From: Miltoncostaea sp963703045
GTDB taxonomy: Bacteria > Actinomycetota > Thermoleophilia > Miltoncostaeales > Miltoncostaeaceae
Length of the DNA: 64,000 nt
NCBI GenBank assembly: GCA_963703045.1
Contig: OY969782.1
Span: forward strand, 2,170,001 to 2,234,000
Reading direction: 5' to 3'
Shown here: piece after piece, positions 37,151 through 44,098 of the stretch
Position numbering within the stretch: position 1 is the first letter of the stretch
Layout: each line of letters starts with the position of its first letter
Notes under the pieces: model-generated
Databases searched by the model: none
What the model was told of the DNA's origin: nothing
What the model saw: only the letters and a program-made list of their open reading frames with translations
Made by a program: the position numbers and the translations under genes

Positions 37151-38236
37151 ATGACCGATCCCTTCATCGCCGCAGCGGGACCGGCCCCGGCCCGGGGGGT
37201 GGAGGGTCGCTGGCGCCAGGTCGCGCTGCTCTCGGCGGGCGCCGCGCTGGGCGACGCTCCGCGCGCCGCCACCGGGCTCGCCGCGACGCTGCTCGCGCTC
37301 GACCATCCGGACGCCGCGCTGGTGGCACTCGACCGCGCCGATCCGGGCGACCCATGGACGCGGTGGTGGCGCGTGCTGGCGTCCGGGCAGTCGGCGGGCG
37401 CCGCCGGCCTGCGCGTCGCGCTCGACTCGGCGCGCGCCCTGCCGACCGAGGGCCCCGACGCGCGCGAGGTCGCGCGCCGGCTCGAGGACCTCGACGACGA
37501 GCTCGTGGCGCTGGCGGGTGGCGGCGACGATCGCGCCCGCCTGGCGGTGCTCGGCCACCGGGCCCGGCCCGAGCGGCGCATGCTGCTCGGCGGGCGCTCG
37601 TCGGCCGCCTTCCTGGTCGATCCGGGGTGGGACAGCCTGCGCCTGGTGCGCCTCGCGCCCTCCGCCGGGCCGTCGCTCGGCAACCGCGCCCACCTGGCGC
37701 CACCCGAGATCATGGCCGCCGTGCGCCGCGGCGACGCCGGACCGGGATGGGACGTCCCGGCCGACGCGCCCGTCACGCTCGACCCCGAGGCGATGCTCGC
37801 CGCGCTGCGCGAGGACCCGGCGGCGCGCGACCGTCGTCTCGTGGCGCTGGCGCAGGAGGTGGCAGAGGAGCGCGAGCGCCTCGTCGCCGAGCGCGCCGCC
37901 CTCGCGGCGGAGCGGGAGATGATGGCGGCCGAGCGCTCCCGCCGTCCCCGCCCGCGTCCGCCCGCCGCCGGCCCGGCCGCCCCGGCCGACCCCGTGGCGA
38001 TCCCGCGCACCGGCGCCGAGGCGGTCGCCCTGCTCGGCCTGGCCCCGGGCGCGAGCACCGCGGCGGTCGAGCGCGCCTACCGCGAGCAGATCACCCGCTG
38101 CCACCCCGATCGGGTCGCGGAGCTCCACCCCACCATCCGCGGGCAGGCGGAGGGCCTGACCGTGGCCCTCAACGCGGCGCGCGACCTGCTGCTCGGTCGC
38201 GCGACCCCGCGGCGCGCTCAGCGCGCCAGGGGGTAG
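37151..38236 (+). CDS. J-domain protein with unassigned N-terminal region
   Basis: 361 residues. The N-terminal 200 residues are Ala/Arg/Leu-rich and helical with no recognised domain. A coiled-coil (about 230-262, repeated EERERLVAERAALAAE-like) follows, then a Pro linker, then a C-terminal J-domain (about 285-350): LGLAPGASTAAVERAYREQ, the essential HPD in TRCHPDRV, and LNAARDLLL. The J-domain would stimulate DnaK-type ATPase; the rest must provide client specificity. ATG 37151 follows a TACCGT box by 9 nt. Its 3' end overlaps the convergent glycosyltransferase gene by 19 nt. Confidence 0.82.
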   Translation: MTDPFIAAAGPAPARGVEGRWRQVALLSAGAALGDAPRAATGLAATLLALDHPDAALVALDRADPGDPWTRWWRVLASGQSAGAAGLRVALDSARALPTEGPDAREVARRLEDLDDELVALAGGGDDRARLAVLGHRARPERRMLLGGRSSAAFLVDPGWDSLRLVRLAPSAGPSLGNRAHLAPPEIMAAVRRGDAGPGWDVPADAPVTLDPEAMLAALREDPAARDRRLVALAQEVAEERERLVAERAALAAEREMMAAERSRRPRPRPPAAGPAAPADPVAIPRTGAEAVALLGLAPGASTAAVERAYREQITRCHPDRVAELHPTIRGQAEGLTVALNAARDLLLGRATPRRAQRARG

Positions 38237-39373
38237 CGCCGCCCGCGCCACCTCGGGCCGTGGCCGCGGGCGCGGCTGAGCGCACCGCGCAGCGCCGCGG
38301 CGCTCAGCACGAGCAGTCCCAGAGGCAGCGTCGGCGCGTACCGGCGCGGCGTCGGAACGGCCCAGCCCGCCAGCCGCTGCAGCGCGACGAGCGCGAGGCA
38401 CCCCGTCACGCCGGTCGCCGCGAGCGACCGGTCGCCCCGTCGCAGGCCGCGCGCGGCCGCCACGCCGGGCAGCACCGCCAGCGCCGCGACGACCCCCGCG
38501 GCGACCGCGCCCTTGCCGGCCCCGCCCGCGGCGGCGAACGAGGCGTTCTTGCTCCACCCCTCCCAGACCTCCCGGCCGCCGTGGTACATGCGCAGCCGGG
38601 CGAGACGCCCGCCGGGCACCGGCACCAGCAGTGATCCGGCGCGCTTCACCCGCGCGGCGAGCCACACGTCGTCGACCATCCGCCCCCGGATGGACTCGTG
38701 CCCGCCCACGGCCTCGTACAGCTCGCGCAGGATCAGCATGTAGCCGCCGGCCGCGATGGCGACCGGGCTGCGGGCGCGCCGCGCCAGGGGCCCGGGAGCG
38801 ACGAAGGTCGCGATCGCCGTCAGGGCGGCGGGCATGACCGCGCGCTCGACCGGGCCCTCGGTGTCGATCGAGGGGAAGAGGGTGAGGCCCCCCCGTCCCA
38901 TCCGGAGCGCCGCCGCCAGGGTGCGTCCGAGCGAGTCCGGCGCGTGCAGCACGTCGGCGTCGGTGAACAGCAGCCACTCGCCGCGCGCCGCCGCGACGCC
39001 CTGGGCGCACGCCCACGACTTGCCCACCCATCCCTCGGGAAGGGGCCGCCCGGCGACCACCTCGACGCGCGGATCGTCGCCGGCCGCCGCGCGCGCCGCC
39101 GCCAGCGTGCCGTCGGTCGACTCGGTCGTTGACCACGATGATCTGGACGTCGGGGTACTCGAGCGCGCGAAGGCTCGCGACCGCCGCCCCGATGCCCCGC
39201 TCCTCGTCGCGGGCCGGCACGACGACGCTCACGCAGGGGCCGTCGGCGAGGGGCGTCTCGCGGTCGGCGCGGGGCGCGTGCCGGCGCTCGTGGACGGCGA
39301 GCCAGGTCGCACCCACCCACACCGCGCCGGCGACGGCCGCCATGGTCCGCAGCGTCTGGGCGTCGCCGCTCAC
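38218..39373 (-). pseudogene. Membrane glycosyltransferase family 2 (HpnB/CrtQ-like), one frame break
   Basis: The N-terminal part (GTG 39371-39373; AVAGAVWVGATWLAVHE helix, SVVVPARDEERGIGAAVAS, IIVVND) is in one frame. From STDGTLAAARAAAG onward (EGWVGKSWACAQGV, LLFTDADVLHAPDSL, RMVDDVWLAARVKR, and three C-terminal helices) the gene continues in another. Removing one base at about 39120-39125 restores the canonical NDRSTDGT motif. The DxD-type TDAD and the later VDDVW are intact. Total length (about 385 residues) fits the family, which glycosylates lipid or carotenoid acceptors at the membrane. Sequencing error or young pseudogene. Confidence 0.78.
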
Positions 39374-39486
39374 GGGCGGGCCTCCGGCGCGCGGCGGGCC
39401 CGGTGCCGGCGGGCTCCCGTCGGGGGCCGGCACCCGCCGCGCCCGGCGGGCGCGCGCGGGCACCCGCCGTGCGTCAAGCTCGCCGC

Positions 39487-40092
39487 ATGACCTGCACCGC
39501 GATCGTCCTCGCCGCCGGCGCCGGCGCGCGCATGGGCGGGGCGCCGAAGCAGCTGCTGCCGCTCGGCGACCGACCGGTGCTGCAGCACGTGCTGGACGCG
39601 GTCGCCGAGGCCGGGCTCGTTGACGTCGTGCTCGTGCTCGGCCACCGGGCGGAGGATATCGCCGGCGCCATCGTCGCCCCGCCCGGCACGAGGATGGTCG
39701 TGAACCCCTGTCACGCCGACGGGCAGTCGACCTCGCTGCGGGCGGGGCTCGACGCCCTGTCCCCGATCGCCCGGTCGGCGCTCGTCCTGCTCGGCGACCA
39801 GCCCGGCATCCGCCCCGACGCCATGCGGGCCGTCATCGCGCGCCACGCCGCCGGCGGCGCGGCGGTGGTGCGCGCCGCCTACGGCGGGCGGGCGTCGCAC
39901 CCGGTGCTGCTCGACCGCGTGATGTGGCCCGCCGTCGAGAACCTGCGCGGCGACGCCGGCGCGCGCGCGCTCATCGCGGCGCACCCCGGGCGCGTCGAGC
40001 TGGTCGAGGTGGGCGGCGACCCGCCGGACGACATCGACACGCCCGAGGACCTGGCGAGGGTGGCCGCCGGGTGGGGGCGGCCCCCCGCCTAG
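39487..40092 (+). CDS. mocA: Molybdenum cofactor cytidylyltransferase-like NTP transferase (MocA/MobA family)
   Basis: 201 residues, Rossmann-like nucleotidyltransferase: N-terminal AIVLAAGAGARMGGAPKQLLPLGDRPVLQHVL (nucleotide loop), NPCHADGQSTSLRAGLDAL, ALVLLGDQPGI (DQP metal motif) and GGRASHPVLL. These features mark the MocA subgroup, which adds CMP to molybdopterin for xanthine-dehydrogenase-type enzymes. ATG 39487. xdhC-like and moaA genes lie within 2 kb downstream, supporting the role. Ends convergent with an SRPBCC gene. Confidence 0.85.
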   Translation: MTCTAIVLAAGAGARMGGAPKQLLPLGDRPVLQHVLDAVAEAGLVDVVLVLGHRAEDIAGAIVAPPGTRMVVNPCHADGQSTSLRAGLDALSPIARSALVLLGDQPGIRPDAMRAVIARHAAGGAAVVRAAYGGRASHPVLLDRVMWPAVENLRGDAGARALIAAHPGRVELVEVGGDPPDDIDTPEDLARVAAGWGRPPA

Positions 40093-40100
40093 GGTCTCGG

Positions 40101-40121
40101 TCCGGACCGCCCCCGGTCGGA
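40101..40121. terminator. Hairpin between convergent mocA and SRPBCC genes
   Basis: Eight-pair stem with one bulged G (TCCG/ACCG against CGGT/CGGA) and a CCCC loop, between the two convergent stop codons. Candidate bidirectional terminator. Confidence 0.35.
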
Positions 40122-40127
40122 CGCGGC

Positions 40128-40499
40128 CTATGCCTCCACCAGCTGCCGCATCCGCTCGAGGCTCACCTCGACCATGTCGGCGGAGGGCCAGTCGATGACG
40201 ACGTGCACACGGGTGCGGCCCGGCTCGGCCTCGCTCAGCTCGACGCGCCCGCCCGCCTCGTCGTCGGCCTCGTCGCTCGCCCACGCGAGCGAGCGCTCGG
40301 GCTCCCACTCGGTGATCCGGCTCGTCCACGTCAGGGGCGCGCCGTCGAGCGACCCCCGCCACTCGAGCCGCTCGTCGTCGAGCCGGCGCACCGACTCGAT
40401 GCCCTCCATGAACTCGGGCAGCCGCTCCATCTCGGCCCACCGGCTCCAGACCACGTTGACCGGGGCCGCGACCTCGATCACCTCGTCGACGCTCTGCAT
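40128..40499 (-). CDS. SRPBCC-family (START-like) protein
   Basis: 123 residues: DEVIEVAAPVNVVWSRWAEMERLPEFMEGIESVRRLDDERLEWRG, then LTWTSRITEWEPERSLAWAS and a C-terminal helix (MVEVSLERMRQLVEA). This is the polyketide-cyclase/dehydrase-like helix-grip fold that binds hydrophobic ligands; function unknown. ATG 40499 follows GAGGAGGCGGG and decides the start over an ATG at 40553. It lies inside the molybdenum-cofactor gene set but on the opposite strand, so a CoxG-like link is only a guess. Confidence 0.82.
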   Translation of the reverse strand: MQSVDEVIEVAAPVNVVWSRWAEMERLPEFMEGIESVRRLDDERLEWRGSLDGAPLTWTSRITEWEPERSLAWASDEADDEAGGRVELSEAEPGRTRVHVVIDWPSADMVEVSLERMRQLVEA

Positions 40500-40644
40500 C
40501 CCGCCTCCTCGTGTGGTGTCGCGTGGGGCGTACCCCCTCGCCGGAGGCCCCACGCGGGGATCGGACGGGGGGCCGGGTCATGTGTGACCATGTGCCGGGC
40601 CGGCGGTGGTGGGCCGCCGCCCCCGAACGACGCCGAGGCCGCCC

Positions 40645-41685
40645 GTGCGCGATGTGCTCCCGACGCTCGAAGGATGGATGCGGGCCGGTCGTCGGGCCGC
40701 GCTCGCGACCGTCGTCGCCGTCGAGCGCTCCGCCCCCCGCCTCCCCGGCACCGCGATGGCCGTGTCGGACGCCGGCGAGATCGCCGGATCGGTCACCGGC
40801 GGGTGCGTCGAGCCCGCGGTGATCCTCCAGGCCGAGGAGGTGCTGGCGGGTGGCGCGCCCCGCCTCGTCGCCTTCGGGTTCGCCGACGAGGCCGCCTTCG
40901 AGGTCGGACTGCCCTGCGGGGGCACGGTGCACCTCTTCATCGAGGAGATGCGGCCCGACCTGATCGCCGAGGTCGCGGAGGCCGTCCGCGCGGAGCGGCC
41001 GGTCGCCTACGTCACGACCATCGCGGGCGGCCGGGGCGCGGGGGGCGCGCGCGTGATCGGCCCCGACGGCGATCCGCGCGATCCGCTCGAGACGTCGGCG
41101 CGGGCGCTGCTGGCGCGCGGCGAGAGCGCCGCCGTCACGGTCGACGGCGCGCGCGCCCTCGTGGTGTCGCTCGTGCCCCGCCCCGCGATGTACGTGATGG
41201 GCGCGATCGACTTCGCCTCGTCGCTCGCGACGGTCGGGCGCTTCCTCGGCTACCGCGTGACGGTCTGCGACCCGCGCGCCGTCTTCCTCACGCCCGCCCG
41301 CTTCCCCGACGCCGACGAGCTGGCGATCCGCTGGCCGCACGATTTCCTGGCCGAGGCGCCGGTGGACGCGCGCGCGGCGGTCTGCGTGCTCACCCACGAC
41401 GAGAAGTTCGACGTGCCGGCGCTGCGGGCGGCGCTCGACACCCCGGCCCGCTACATCGGCGCCATGGGCAGCCGTCGCACGACGGCGCGGCGATGGGCGC
41501 GCCTGCGGGCCGAGGGCGTGGGCGAGGAGGAGCTCGCGAGGATCCACGCGCCGATCGGGCTGCCGATCGGCTCGCGCACCCCCGAGGAGGTCGCCGTCGC
41601 GATCGGCGCGCAGATCGTGGCGGTGGCGCGCGGCGCCGCGCCCCGGCCGACCGCGCCGTGGGCTCGTCCCGAGCGGAGCGCGTAG
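40645..41685 (+). CDS. XdhC/CoxI-family molybdenum cofactor maturation protein
   Basis: 346 residues. N-terminal XdhC/CoxI domain (GRRAALATVVAVERSAPRLPGTAMAVSDAGEIAGSVTGGCVEPAVI, then FGLPCGG-like VGLPCGGTVHLFIE) and C-terminal Rossmann domain (MYVMGAIDFASSLATVGRFLGYRVTVCDPR, LTHDEKFDVPAL, YIGAMGSRRT, IGLPIGSRTPEEVAVAI). XdhC binds Mo cofactor and helps insert its sulfurated form into xanthine-dehydrogenase-type enzymes. The usual GAG of the Rossmann loop is GAI here. GTG 40645 is chosen from homology. 6 nt before moaA, so one transcript is likely. Confidence 0.88.
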   Translation: MRDVLPTLEGWMRAGRRAALATVVAVERSAPRLPGTAMAVSDAGEIAGSVTGGCVEPAVILQAEEVLAGGAPRLVAFGFADEAAFEVGLPCGGTVHLFIEEMRPDLIAEVAEAVRAERPVAYVTTIAGGRGAGGARVIGPDGDPRDPLETSARALLARGESAAVTVDGARALVVSLVPRPAMYVMGAIDFASSLATVGRFLGYRVTVCDPRAVFLTPARFPDADELAIRWPHDFLAEAPVDARAAVCVLTHDEKFDVPALRAALDTPARYIGAMGSRRTTARRWARLRAEGVGEEELARIHAPIGLPIGSRTPEEVAVAIGAQIVAVARGAAPRPTAPWARPERSA

Positions 41686-41688
41686 CAT
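41683..41688 (+). promoter_or_regulatory. TAGCAT box before moaA
   Basis: TAGCAT (overlapping the upstream TAG stop) lies 6 nt before the second of two adjacent ATG codons (41692, 41695). If used as a -10 element it would give a leaderless moaA mRNA starting at ATG 41695. Confidence 0.35.
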
Positions 41689-41691
41689 CGG

Positions 41692-42693
41692 ATGATGGAG
41701 ACCAGCGCGCTGCGCGACGGCTTCGGCCGCCTCCACCGGTCGCTCCGCGTGTCGGTGACCGACCGCTGCAACCTGCGCTGCCGGTACTGCATGCCGGCCG
41801 AGGGCATGCGCTGGCTCCCGCGCGAGGAGCTGCTGAGCGACGACGAGGTCGTGCGCCTGGTGCGGGTGCTGGTGGGGGAGGGCGTCACCGAGGTGCGCAT
41901 CACCGGCGGCGAGCCCCTGGTGCGACCGGGGCTGGCGTCCCTGGTCGCGCGCATCCGCGCCGTCGCCGGCGTCCGCGAGATCGCCATGACCACGAACGGC
42001 GTCCTGCTCGCCGACGCCGTCGACGACCTGGTCGCGGCCGGCCTCGACCGCGTCAACGTGAGCATCGACTCGCTCGACCCCGAGCGCTTCGCGCGCATCA
42101 CCCGTCGCCGCGACCTCGACCGGGTGCTCCAGGGCCTCGCGGCGTGCGAGCGGCACGCCACCCTGCGGCCGATCAAGATCAACGCGGTGGCGCTGCGCGG
42201 CGTCAGCGAGCCCGACGTGCTGCCGCTGGCGGAGCTGGCGCGCCGGCGGCCCTACGTGGTGCGGTTCATCGAGGTCATGCCCCTCGACGCGCCGCGCGAG
42301 TGGACCCGCGAGGCCGTGCTGCCGGGCGACGAGCTGCGGGCCATGATCGGCGCGCGCTGGCCGTTGCTGCCGATGGCGCCCGAGCGGGCCTCGGCGACCG
42401 GCACCGGCTGGCGCTTCGCCGACGGGGCGGGCAGCCTCCAGTTCGTCTCGTCGGTCACCGAGCCGTTCTGCGCGAGCTGCGACCGCCTGCGGCTGACGGC
42501 CGACGGCCAGCTCCGCACCTGCCTCTTCGCCGAGTGGGAGACCGACCTGCGCGGCCCCCTGCGCGCCGGGGCCGGCGACGCCGAGATCGCCGCGATCGCC
42601 CGCGGCGCGGTGGCCCGCAAGGAGGCGGGGCACGGGATGGCCGACCGCACCTGGACCTACACCGGCCGGCCGATGAGCATGATCGGCGGCTGA
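41692..42693 (+). CDS. moaA: GTP 3',8-cyclase (molybdenum cofactor biosynthesis protein A)
   Basis: 333 residues, complete. Radical-SAM cluster motif VTDRCNLRCRYCMPAEG (C26, C30, C33), SAM-binding GGEPLVRPGL, VSIDSLDPERF, and the second C-terminal cluster (FCASCDRLRLTADGQLRTCLF, three Cys). It ends in the conserved Gly-Gly. Converts GTP to 3',8-cyclo-GTP, the first step of molybdopterin synthesis. ATG 41695 may be the true start (a TAGCAT box sits 6 nt before it). No Mo-dependent dehydrogenase subunits are in the window. Confidence 0.96.
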   Translation: MMETSALRDGFGRLHRSLRVSVTDRCNLRCRYCMPAEGMRWLPREELLSDDEVVRLVRVLVGEGVTEVRITGGEPLVRPGLASLVARIRAVAGVREIAMTTNGVLLADAVDDLVAAGLDRVNVSIDSLDPERFARITRRRDLDRVLQGLAACERHATLRPIKINAVALRGVSEPDVLPLAELARRRPYVVRFIEVMPLDAPREWTREAVLPGDELRAMIGARWPLLPMAPERASATGTGWRFADGAGSLQFVSSVTEPFCASCDRLRLTADGQLRTCLFAEWETDLRGPLRAGAGDAEIAAIARGAVARKEAGHGMADRTWTYTGRPMSMIGG

Positions 42694-42757
42694 GGGGCCC
42701 GCCGCCGGCCCCGCCCCGCCCCGCGCGACCCCCGCGCCACCCCGGAGGTGCACACGC

Positions 42758-43801
42758 ATGAAGGCCGCCGTCTACCACGGGCCGCGCGACATCCGCGTCG
42801 AGGACGTCCCCGACGCCACCCTGAGCGAGCCCACCGACGCCCTCGTGCGCGTGACCCACGCCTGCATCTGCGGCAGCGACCTGTGGCCCTACCGGGGCGA
42901 CCTCGAGATCTACGGCCGACCGGGCCGCACGGGCCACGAGTTCATGGGCGTCGTCGAGGCCGTCGGGGCCGAGGTGCGCACCCTCCGCCCCGGGCAACGG
43001 GTGATCGCGCCGTTCGCGTTCTCCGACGGCACCTGTGACCGCTGCCACGCCGGCCTCCAGACGTCGTGCCGCAACGGCGGGTACTGGGGCGGCCGCAACG
43101 ACGGCGGGCAGGGCGAGGCGGTGCGGGCTCCCCTCGCCGACGGCACCCTCGTCGCGCTGCCGGACGAGGTCGACCTGTCCGATGCGCGGCTGGCCGCGGC
43201 GCTCGCGACCCTGACCGACGTGATGGGCACCGGCCACCACGGCGCGCTCGCGGCAGGCGTCGGACCCGGGGCGACCGTGGTCGTGGTCGGGGACGGCGCC
43301 GTCGGGCTGTGCGCGGTGCTGGCCTGCCGGCGCCTCGGCGCCGACCGCATCATCGCGCTCGGCCACCACGACGACCGACTGGGGATCGCGCGCGCCTTCG
43401 GCGCGACGGACGTGGTCACCGAGCGCGACGACGAGGCCGTCGCGCGCGTCCGCGAGATGACCGGCGGCGGGGCGGAGCACGTGGTCGAGTGCGTCGGCAA
43501 CGCCGGCTCGTTCGCCACGGCGATCGGAGCCGCCGTTCCGGGAGGCACGGTGGGCCACGTCGGCGTGCCGGCCGAGCCGGTGGCCCTCCTCGACGTGCAC
43601 CAGCGCAACGTGCGGCTGATCGGCGGGGTGGCCCCCGTGAGGGCCTACATCCCGGAGCTGCTCGCCGACGTGCTGGCCGGACGGCTCGACCCCTCCCCGG
43701 TGCTCGACGTGCGCGTCGGGCTCGACGACGTGCCCGAGGGCTACGCGGCGATGGACGAGCGGCGCGCCGTCAAGGTGCTCGTCGAGACGGGTTCGGTCTA
43801 G
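42758..43801 (+). CDS. Zinc-dependent alcohol dehydrogenase-family oxidoreductase
   Basis: 347 residues, medium-chain dehydrogenase. Catalytic zinc ligands: C in ACICGSDLWPY and H in TGHEFMGVV; NAD(P)-binding VVVVGDGAVGLCAVLACRRLGA. The structural-zinc lobe reads SDGTCDRCHAGLQTSC, with only three Cys visible instead of four; this variant is typical of an actinobacterial subgroup. ATG 42758 follows GGAGGTG. It is 64 nt after moaA and may be independent. Its stop interleaves with that of a convergent small gene in a shared CTAG. Confidence 0.9.
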   Translation: MKAAVYHGPRDIRVEDVPDATLSEPTDALVRVTHACICGSDLWPYRGDLEIYGRPGRTGHEFMGVVEAVGAEVRTLRPGQRVIAPFAFSDGTCDRCHAGLQTSCRNGGYWGGRNDGGQGEAVRAPLADGTLVALPDEVDLSDARLAAALATLTDVMGTGHHGALAAGVGPGATVVVVGDGAVGLCAVLACRRLGADRIIALGHHDDRLGIARAFGATDVVTERDDEAVARVREMTGGGAEHVVECVGNAGSFATAIGAAVPGGTVGHVGVPAEPVALLDVHQRNVRLIGGVAPVRAYIPELLADVLAGRLDPSPVLDVRVGLDDVPEGYAAMDERRAVKVLVETGSV

Positions 43802-44043
43802 GCCGCCGGGATCCCGGCGACGGCGGCGAGGGCCGTCTGCAGGTCGCAGCCGGTCCGGTCGCGGTGCAGACGGGCCGCGTCGGTCGTCCGGCCCGCGGCG
43901 ACGAGGGCGAGCACGTCGGGCGAGAGGCGCCGCGAGCTCGCGCCGGGCAGCGGGTCGCCCTCGACCCCGAGGTGCGTGTAGAGCCGCCCCAGGCGCGCCT
44001 CGACCTCGGCCAGCGGGGCGCCCGTGTCGGGCGTGTCGGCCAT
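43798..44043 (-). CDS. 81-residue hypothetical protein
   Basis: 81 residues, acidic N-terminus (MADTPDTGAPLAEVEARLGRLYTHLG) then Ala/Leu/Arg-rich helices with CDLQTALAAVAG near the end. No recognised domain; predicted helical, cytosolic, perhaps related to ribosomal protein L7/L12-like C-terminal helices (TGCDLQTALAAV recalls that fold), which is speculative. ATG 44043 follows a TAGAGT box by 8 nt, no ribosome binding site. It runs convergent with the alcohol dehydrogenase gene, the two stops sharing CTAG. Confidence 0.65.
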   Translation of the reverse strand: MADTPDTGAPLAEVEARLGRLYTHLGVEGDPLPGASSRRLSPDVLALVAAGRTTDAARLHRDRTGCDLQTALAAVAGIPAA

Positions 44044-44051
44044 CGGCCGCG

Positions 44052-44057
44052 ACTCTA
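44052..44057 (-). promoter_or_regulatory. TAGAGT -10 box, leaderless start for the 81-residue gene
   Basis: Minus-strand TAGAGT, 8 nt, then ATG 44043 with no ribosome binding site between. Confidence 0.45.
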
Positions 44058-44098
44058 GGCCCGCGCGCGGGCGCCGTCCAGCGCGGTGCGTGCGGCGG

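Noticed and set aside
41600..41692. Molybdenum-cofactor riboswitch before moaA
   Set aside because: The region is coding sequence of the xdhC-like gene with only a few bases between the stop and the moaA start.
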